DNA of 45,759 nt from the NCBI GenBank assembly GCA_964454015.1, contig CAYVQF010000047.1, positions 1 to 45,759 of the forward strand, read 5' to 3'. The translations under genes and the position numbers were made by a program. Of the stretch, positions 41,850 through 45,759 are shown one piece after another. Position 1 is the stretch's first letter, and each line of letters opens with the position of its first letter. The notes beneath the pieces are model-generated. The model was not told the origin of the DNA. It made no database searches and worked only from the letters and a program-made list of their open reading frames with translations. The stretch is from CAYVQF01 sp964454015. Its GTDB lineage: Bacteria > Myxococcota_A > Bradymonadia > UBA4248.

Positions 41850-43735
41850 CCTTTGCGCTCTTCATCCTCGCCGCGGGCCTCATGGTGCCTGCAGTCGGTG
41901 TTCGCCTCCTCTTTCTCGCTGAGACGCGACTTGGTTGGCTCAACTATCTGCCCAACGTCTTCTCGGAAACCTTCGTCAAGCGCGCGGGTTGGCCCCGAGG
42001 CCTAGTGGAGTGGCTTTGCTTCGCCGCAGCTCTGCCCGTGCTCTGGCTGGCTACTTCTGCCCTGTGGATGCCACTGTTGGCCTTGGCAGCGATGTGTGTC
42101 GTCGACCTGGCGATCAAGTCTCGTGAGCGCACCTTGCTCACGGCCGACGCGGTCTTCGAAGACCAAGTCGGCCCCGCTGGAGCCAGCTTGGAGCCACAGA
42201 AGCTACCGGCCTTCCCCACCCCGAGCGTACACCCCATCTTGGTGCTCAACCTCGAAGGTCCCTTCGTCGAACGCAGCCCCCACTACGACTTGGGTCACTT
42301 GGTTGCAGGACGGCAGGTAACAGTGACCTGCCTCATTGGCAATCACGCTCGCACAGATATGCAGGCTACGAGCACGCTCACCCTGAGCACCACCGGTGGC
42401 GTCGAGGCCCATCTCACGGGCGACGGCGTGGTTGGACCGCTCCGCGCTGGCCAAGTGGCACGTGTCGCCTTCACCATCACGGTGCGCCGCAGGGAACCTG
42501 GCGTCGTTCGGCTCTGCCTGCCCCAGGGTGGGCGTCAGCAAATCGTGGCCATCCGCTGCAAGGGTGTGCTGCCAGCGGCAGCAGCGCGCTTTTCCAGCGC
42601 AACAGTCACGCGCTACCCCGGTGCCTGTCGTGCTGCCTTCGCCTGGCGCGGTGACATGGACCTCTACGACACGGCCACGCTGCAATCCATAGAGGGCCTT
42701 GAGATCGCCTTTGGACTATCCGCCCGTTTTCGTATGCCCCAGACCATGTACCTCTCCACTCGCTTGAGTCTGGACATGGACGCTGCTCAAGCCTACGCGG
42801 AGCACTTTGGCATCGAGCGCGGTTGGCGCCACATTCCCGATTTCATTGCTTGGATGAATGAGAAAGTGGATCTCCGACACGCCTGCACTTACCCCTTCGC
42901 ATCAACCAAGCCCTATGTCATCGAGTTGGGCAACCACGGCCACCTGCACTATGGGACGGACACGGCGGCAGCCAAGGAGAACCTTTGGAAGCCACGCGCG
43001 AAGATCGGCGCAGGCCAATATCCCTGGGTGAGCGAGGGAGCCGACGCATTCACAGAGCAGCGCGACAACGCGCTCGAGGCCCGGCGCTGGATCGAGACCT
43101 GCTTCAACTACAGCCCCCGTTCCTGGGCCATGCCCGATAGGACGCGTGATGGCGACACCCCCCGCGCCATGGTCGCCGCTGGCTGCAAGGTCCTGAGTGA
43201 CTCTGACGTAAGGACCCTCGACAACGTCCTCAGACAACCCCCTCCCCATCACCCTCTGGGCACAGAGGCCGTAGAGCTGACCAAACGCTACCCGGGCGAT
43301 CCGCAACACATTTACCATCTCGCTATGAATAAATTCTGGATGCACCGCGCGCACCGCCTCGGCATCCCTATGATTTTCATGTGCCACCAGCACATGCGCA
43401 ATTTTGAAGGCCACGCATGTACCCGCTTGACAGAACAGGTCTTGCGCCACGTCTTGACCCGCTTCAACGGTGATCTGCACATTAACACCGTCTATGGCAT
43501 CGGCGACTGGTGGCACCAGGTTCTCAGCCCGCACACACGGGTGCTGAACGTTGGTTGGACCGAGACCGCGTGCACCGTCGAAAACCGGGGCGACACCGAC
43601 CTAAGCAACCTGCCCGTCGACGTGCGCTTCGCCGACGGCAGCGTCGCCACGTACCTGCTCGACCTACCAGCGCACAGCGCCGCAGAGTTCGTCCCTGACG
43701 GGCGCTGCCAGACCAGAGAGCTGGCACATGCTTGA
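41846..43735 (+). CDS. Membrane-anchored protein with polysaccharide-deacetylase-like catalytic region
   Basis: A 629-residue protein. About residues 1-95 hold two or three membrane segments (MTFALFILAAGLMVPAVGVRLLF, LCFAAALPVLWLATSALW), followed by a beta-rich region (about 120-265) that may be an Ig-like or CARDB-like module, and a NodB-like region with RGDMD (D270, D272) and NHGHLH (H364, H368). A second beta-rich piece closes the C-terminus. A cytoplasmic or periplasmic location for the catalytic part depends on the number of membrane passes. The architecture is unusual for the family. ATG 41846 overlaps the preceding stop. Confidence 0.78.
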   Translation: MTFALFILAAGLMVPAVGVRLLFLAETRLGWLNYLPNVFSETFVKRAGWPRGLVEWLCFAAALPVLWLATSALWMPLLALAAMCVVDLAIKSRERTLLTADAVFEDQVGPAGASLEPQKLPAFPTPSVHPILVLNLEGPFVERSPHYDLGHLVAGRQVTVTCLIGNHARTDMQATSTLTLSTTGGVEAHLTGDGVVGPLRAGQVARVAFTITVRRREPGVVRLCLPQGGRQQIVAIRCKGVLPAAAARFSSATVTRYPGACRAAFAWRGDMDLYDTATLQSIEGLEIAFGLSARFRMPQTMYLSTRLSLDMDAAQAYAEHFGIERGWRHIPDFIAWMNEKVDLRHACTYPFASTKPYVIELGNHGHLHYGTDTAAAKENLWKPRAKIGAGQYPWVSEGADAFTEQRDNALEARRWIETCFNYSPRSWAMPDRTRDGDTPRAMVAAGCKVLSDSDVRTLDNVLRQPPPHHPLGTEAVELTKRYPGDPQHIYHLAMNKFWMHRAHRLGIPMIFMCHQHMRNFEGHACTRLTEQVLRHVLTRFNGDLHINTVYGIGDWWHQVLSPHTRVLNVGWTETACTVENRGDTDLSNLPVDVRFADGSVATYLLDLPAHSAAEFVPDGRCQTRELAHA

Positions 43736-44792
43736 TGCGGTCATTCGCGCCTACCACCCCCAAGACGCCCTCGCCGTAGCCGAGCTTATGTCGGCCGTCT
43801 ATGGCCCCGCGGCTACTCCGAGCGCTATCTGGCGCTGGCGTCACTTTGGCTGGAATGCCGAACGCAGCGCCACCTTGGTGGCCACATCCCAAGGGCGCCT
43901 CGTGGGCCTTCGCCCCATGGAGATCTACGATTTCCACCTCGGCGGCACACCCCTACGGGGCGGGGTCTTCTCTGGGGTCATGGTGCATCCTGAGCACCGC
44001 CGACGCGGCCTTTTCACACGCCTTGTCGAGGCGTCGGAGCAACTCGCCTGGGAGCGAGGGGCGAGCTTTGTCACCACCATGCCCAACCAGCGATCCTTTC
44101 CAGGCTTCATCAAGAAGGGCTATGCTGATCCTGGCTGCCGTCAGCTCATGCTGCGGCCCTGCCGCCCCGTCCGGGCCCTGTGCCACCACCTCGGCCCCTT
44201 CGGCCAAGCGCTCCGTTCTTTGGCCAATCTCGAAGACGATGCCGCCAAGTCCTTTGAAGCGGCTCGCGTGGACAAGGCCATACATAGTGGCCCTTGTTCT
44301 TTCGACTCCGCCTATGATGAGTTAGCCCTAGCCCACGCAGCGCGCTTCCCCGGCCTTGTGCTCACACGCGACGCCCACTGGCTCCAGTGGCGCTTTGCGG
44401 CCTCCCCTTGGCACCACTACCAGCTTCACAGCCTACGCAAGGCGGGGCACTTGGCAGGCTACGCCATCACCACGCAGGCCCAGCACAAAAAAACGCAAGT
44501 GGGTTACCTGATCGACCTCGTGGCCCTGGAGGGGACACACCGCCGCGCCCTAGCGCAGGCGGCACTCGTTTCATTGGCGCATCAAGGCTGCCACCTGCTG
44601 GCGACGGTCGTCTCATCGCCGCACCTGCAGCGCGACCTTCTTTGCAGCGGCTTGTTGCCCGTGCCAACGCCCCTGTCACCCAAGCGCTTCTACACGGTCT
44701 ATCGCGCCAACGCCAAAGCCACACGCGAGTTGGCACCGCTCAGCCGTATTTCCAGTTGGTACCTCACGCTAGGAGACTGGGACACCTTATGA
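43728..44792 (+). CDS. GNAT-family acetyltransferase
   Basis: A 354-residue Eis/GNAT-9-like protein: GGVFSGVMVHPEHRRRGLFTRL is the acetyl-CoA binding motif A, and MPNQRSFPGFIKKGYADPG the region after it. The second half resembles the C-terminal GNAT-like/SCP2-like part of related enzymes and carries HWLQWRFAASPWHHY. It probably N- or O-acetylates a sugar and may re-acetylate positions exposed by the neighbouring deacetylase. It starts at ATG 43728, eight bases before the previous stop. Confidence 0.85.
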   Translation: MLDAVIRAYHPQDALAVAELMSAVYGPAATPSAIWRWRHFGWNAERSATLVATSQGRLVGLRPMEIYDFHLGGTPLRGGVFSGVMVHPEHRRRGLFTRLVEASEQLAWERGASFVTTMPNQRSFPGFIKKGYADPGCRQLMLRPCRPVRALCHHLGPFGQALRSLANLEDDAAKSFEAARVDKAIHSGPCSFDSAYDELALAHAARFPGLVLTRDAHWLQWRFAASPWHHYQLHSLRKAGHLAGYAITTQAQHKKTQVGYLIDLVALEGTHRRALAQAALVSLAHQGCHLLATVVSSPHLQRDLLCSGLLPVPTPLSPKRFYTVYRANAKATRELAPLSRISSWYLTLGDWDTL

Positions 44793-45706
44793 GCGAGCGA
44801 AAGCCAGCCCAAGAATCCCCCGCCCTCGTGCACGCCCTCAGCGTCGACGTCGAGGACTGGCACAACGCAGCGGAATTGTTGACCACAGGTCGTGTACGCC
44901 CACCGACAGAGGCGGTGGTGCGCCTCACCCACTTGCTCTTCGACTTGCTGGCAGAGCACGCCGTGCAGGCCACGTGGTTCTTCCTCGGTGAAGTGGCCGA
45001 GGCTTATCCAGGGCTGGTGCGGATGGTCGTCGACGCAGGACATGAGGTCGGCGTCCATGGCTTTCACCATCATCGCGTTCATGAGCTCGCACCAGAAGCG
45101 CATCACCGCTCCATCCAACGCGCTCGCACTCTCATCGAGGATGTCGCCGGTTGTCCCGTACTCGGTTATCGCGCTGTCGCGATGAGCATCGGGCCTGGCA
45201 CTTGGTACGCCCTCGACGCAGCCGCCCGGGCTGGCTTCACCTACGACAGCAGCCTCTTCCCCTTCCGCGGCCCCGTCTACGGCGCGCCTGGCACGCCGGT
45301 GGAGCCCCACTGGCGCCTGACCGAGTCGGGTCGTTGGATCTTCGAGGTACCTCTAACGGTGCTCGAAGTCGGCTCGCTGCGCTTGCCGTGCTGCGGTGGC
45401 GGCTATCTGCGTCACTTTCCTCTACACTACACCGAGCTCATGCTGCGCGCCCTGGCCCACCAGCAACGACCGGCGGTCTTCTATCTCCACCCCTACGAGC
45501 TGGATTCAGACCCGCACGCCGCACACCCACCCGCTGGGATGCGCTTCGCGCAACGCCTACGTTTCGCCAAACTGCGCCACTTCCAATACCGCAACCGCTC
45601 GCACACACTGAGTAAGCTGGACAGCCTCTTGGGCCGGCACCGCTTCGCCCCCATCGCTGAGGTCTTCGACATCGCCCAGCGGCGCCCGCCCACCAGCCGG
45701 GTTTAG
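44789..45706 (+). CDS. Polysaccharide deacetylase, XrtA/PEP-CTERM-locus type (DUF3473)
   Basis: A 305-residue NodB-domain protein with the subfamily-specific N-terminus ALSVDVEDWHN (D20, D23, H25), HGFHHH (H90, H94), YRAVAMSIGPGTWYALDA, and the C-terminal YLHPYELDSDPH with a DUF3473-like tail ending KLRHFQYRNRS. This subfamily occurs mainly in EPS loci linked to exosortase systems. It lacks a signal peptide. ATG 44789 overlaps the GNAT stop as ATGA; AGGAG lies 13 bases upstream. It is the last gene of the run in this window. Confidence 0.92.
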   Translation: MSERKPAQESPALVHALSVDVEDWHNAAELLTTGRVRPPTEAVVRLTHLLFDLLAEHAVQATWFFLGEVAEAYPGLVRMVVDAGHEVGVHGFHHHRVHELAPEAHHRSIQRARTLIEDVAGCPVLGYRAVAMSIGPGTWYALDAAARAGFTYDSSLFPFRGPVYGAPGTPVEPHWRLTESGRWIFEVPLTVLEVGSLRLPCCGGGYLRHFPLHYTELMLRALAHQQRPAVFYLHPYELDSDPHAAHPPAGMRFAQRLRFAKLRHFQYRNRSHTLSKLDSLLGRHRFAPIAEVFDIAQRRPPTSRV

Positions 45707-45732
45707 CCCTGATCCACGGTCAAGAAAATAAA

Positions 45733-45754
45733 AAACCCCGTTGTTCTTGGGTTT
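45733..45754 (+). terminator. Possible terminator at the end of the polysaccharide operon
   Basis: AAACCC and GGGTTT pair around a 10-base loop, 26 bases after the last stop. The stem is short and partly A/T, and the T run is brief, so termination strength is doubtful. The window ends here. Confidence 0.4.
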
Positions 45755-45759
45755 CCAAG

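Noticed and set aside
1..45759. CRISPR arrays, tRNA or rRNA genes, transposases
   Set aside because: No regularly spaced short repeats outside coding repeats, no cloverleaf or rRNA-like stretches and no transposase-like protein were seen.

Overview
The window looks like a G+C-rich Gram-negative chromosome from the Myxococcota/Bradymonadota (former deltaproteobacterial) area. The signs are several cysteine-rich lipoproteins with EGF-like repeats, an OmpA-family protein carrying thrombospondin type 3 repeats, a hybrid kinase with a terminal HPt domain, and frequent TTG/GTG starts. This placement is inferred from gene style; no rRNA or tRNA is present. A run of exactly 100 N at 9688-9787 shows that this is a draft scaffold.

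Region 1 (1-6108, + strand) is signalling and housekeeping. It holds the 3' part of a hybrid histidine kinase (PAS, HisKA, HATPase, two receivers, HPt), an overlapping receiver-GGDEF diguanylate cyclase, a small tail-anchored membrane protein, the replicative helicase DnaB and a multi-pass membrane protein.

Region 2 (6118-13402) is a cell-surface region. On the - strand are a small EGF-like Cys-rich protein, an OmpA/TSP3 outer-membrane protein, and a lipoprotein with a calcium-binding EGF array and a fibrinogen-like C-terminal domain that is broken by the assembly gap. On the + strand, divergently, are two further lipoproteins.

Region 3 (13413-45706, all + strand) is one very large surface-polysaccharide locus. 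It starts with a GT4 glycosyltransferase, a PglC-like phosphoglycosyl transferase (probable initiating enzyme), a NeuD/PglD-type acetyltransferase, a chimeric GDP-mannose dehydratase/glycosyltransferase ORF and a NusG-paralogue antiterminator. GDP-L-fucose genes (gmd, fcl) follow. Next is a nonulosonic-acid (pseudaminic-type) set: PseB, PseC, an SpsF-type cytidylyltransferase, an SDR, an aldo/keto reductase, PseG, a GNAT and PseI. A more AT-rich stretch then carries a glycosyltransferase and a WlbA-type dehydrogenase. The final co-directional run (29965-45706) holds a Wzx flippase, a sialyltransferase-like enzyme with a 10-C tract, an asparagine-synthetase-like protein, an ATP-grasp ligase, three GT4 enzymes, a FemAB/BioF2-type transferase, a Wzy/ligase-type membrane protein, three polysaccharide-deacetylase-like proteins and a GNAT. 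Many junctions are ATGA/GTGA/TTGA stop-start overlaps, so translation is probably coupled.

Together these genes could make nucleotide-activated fucose and a nonulosonic acid, build a lipid-linked repeat unit, decorate it by acetylation, amidation or amino-acid ligation and deacetylation, and flip and polymerise it. No Wza/Wzc/Wzz export genes or exosortase are seen inside the window. The most notable points are the Gmd-GT4 chimera with its 460-bp perfect duplication, the NusG paralogue with a structured leader, the poly-C tract in the probable nonulosonic-acid transferase, the two extra oxidoreductases inside the pse set, the asparagine-synthetase-like/ATP-grasp pair, and a sharp composition change inside pseG.
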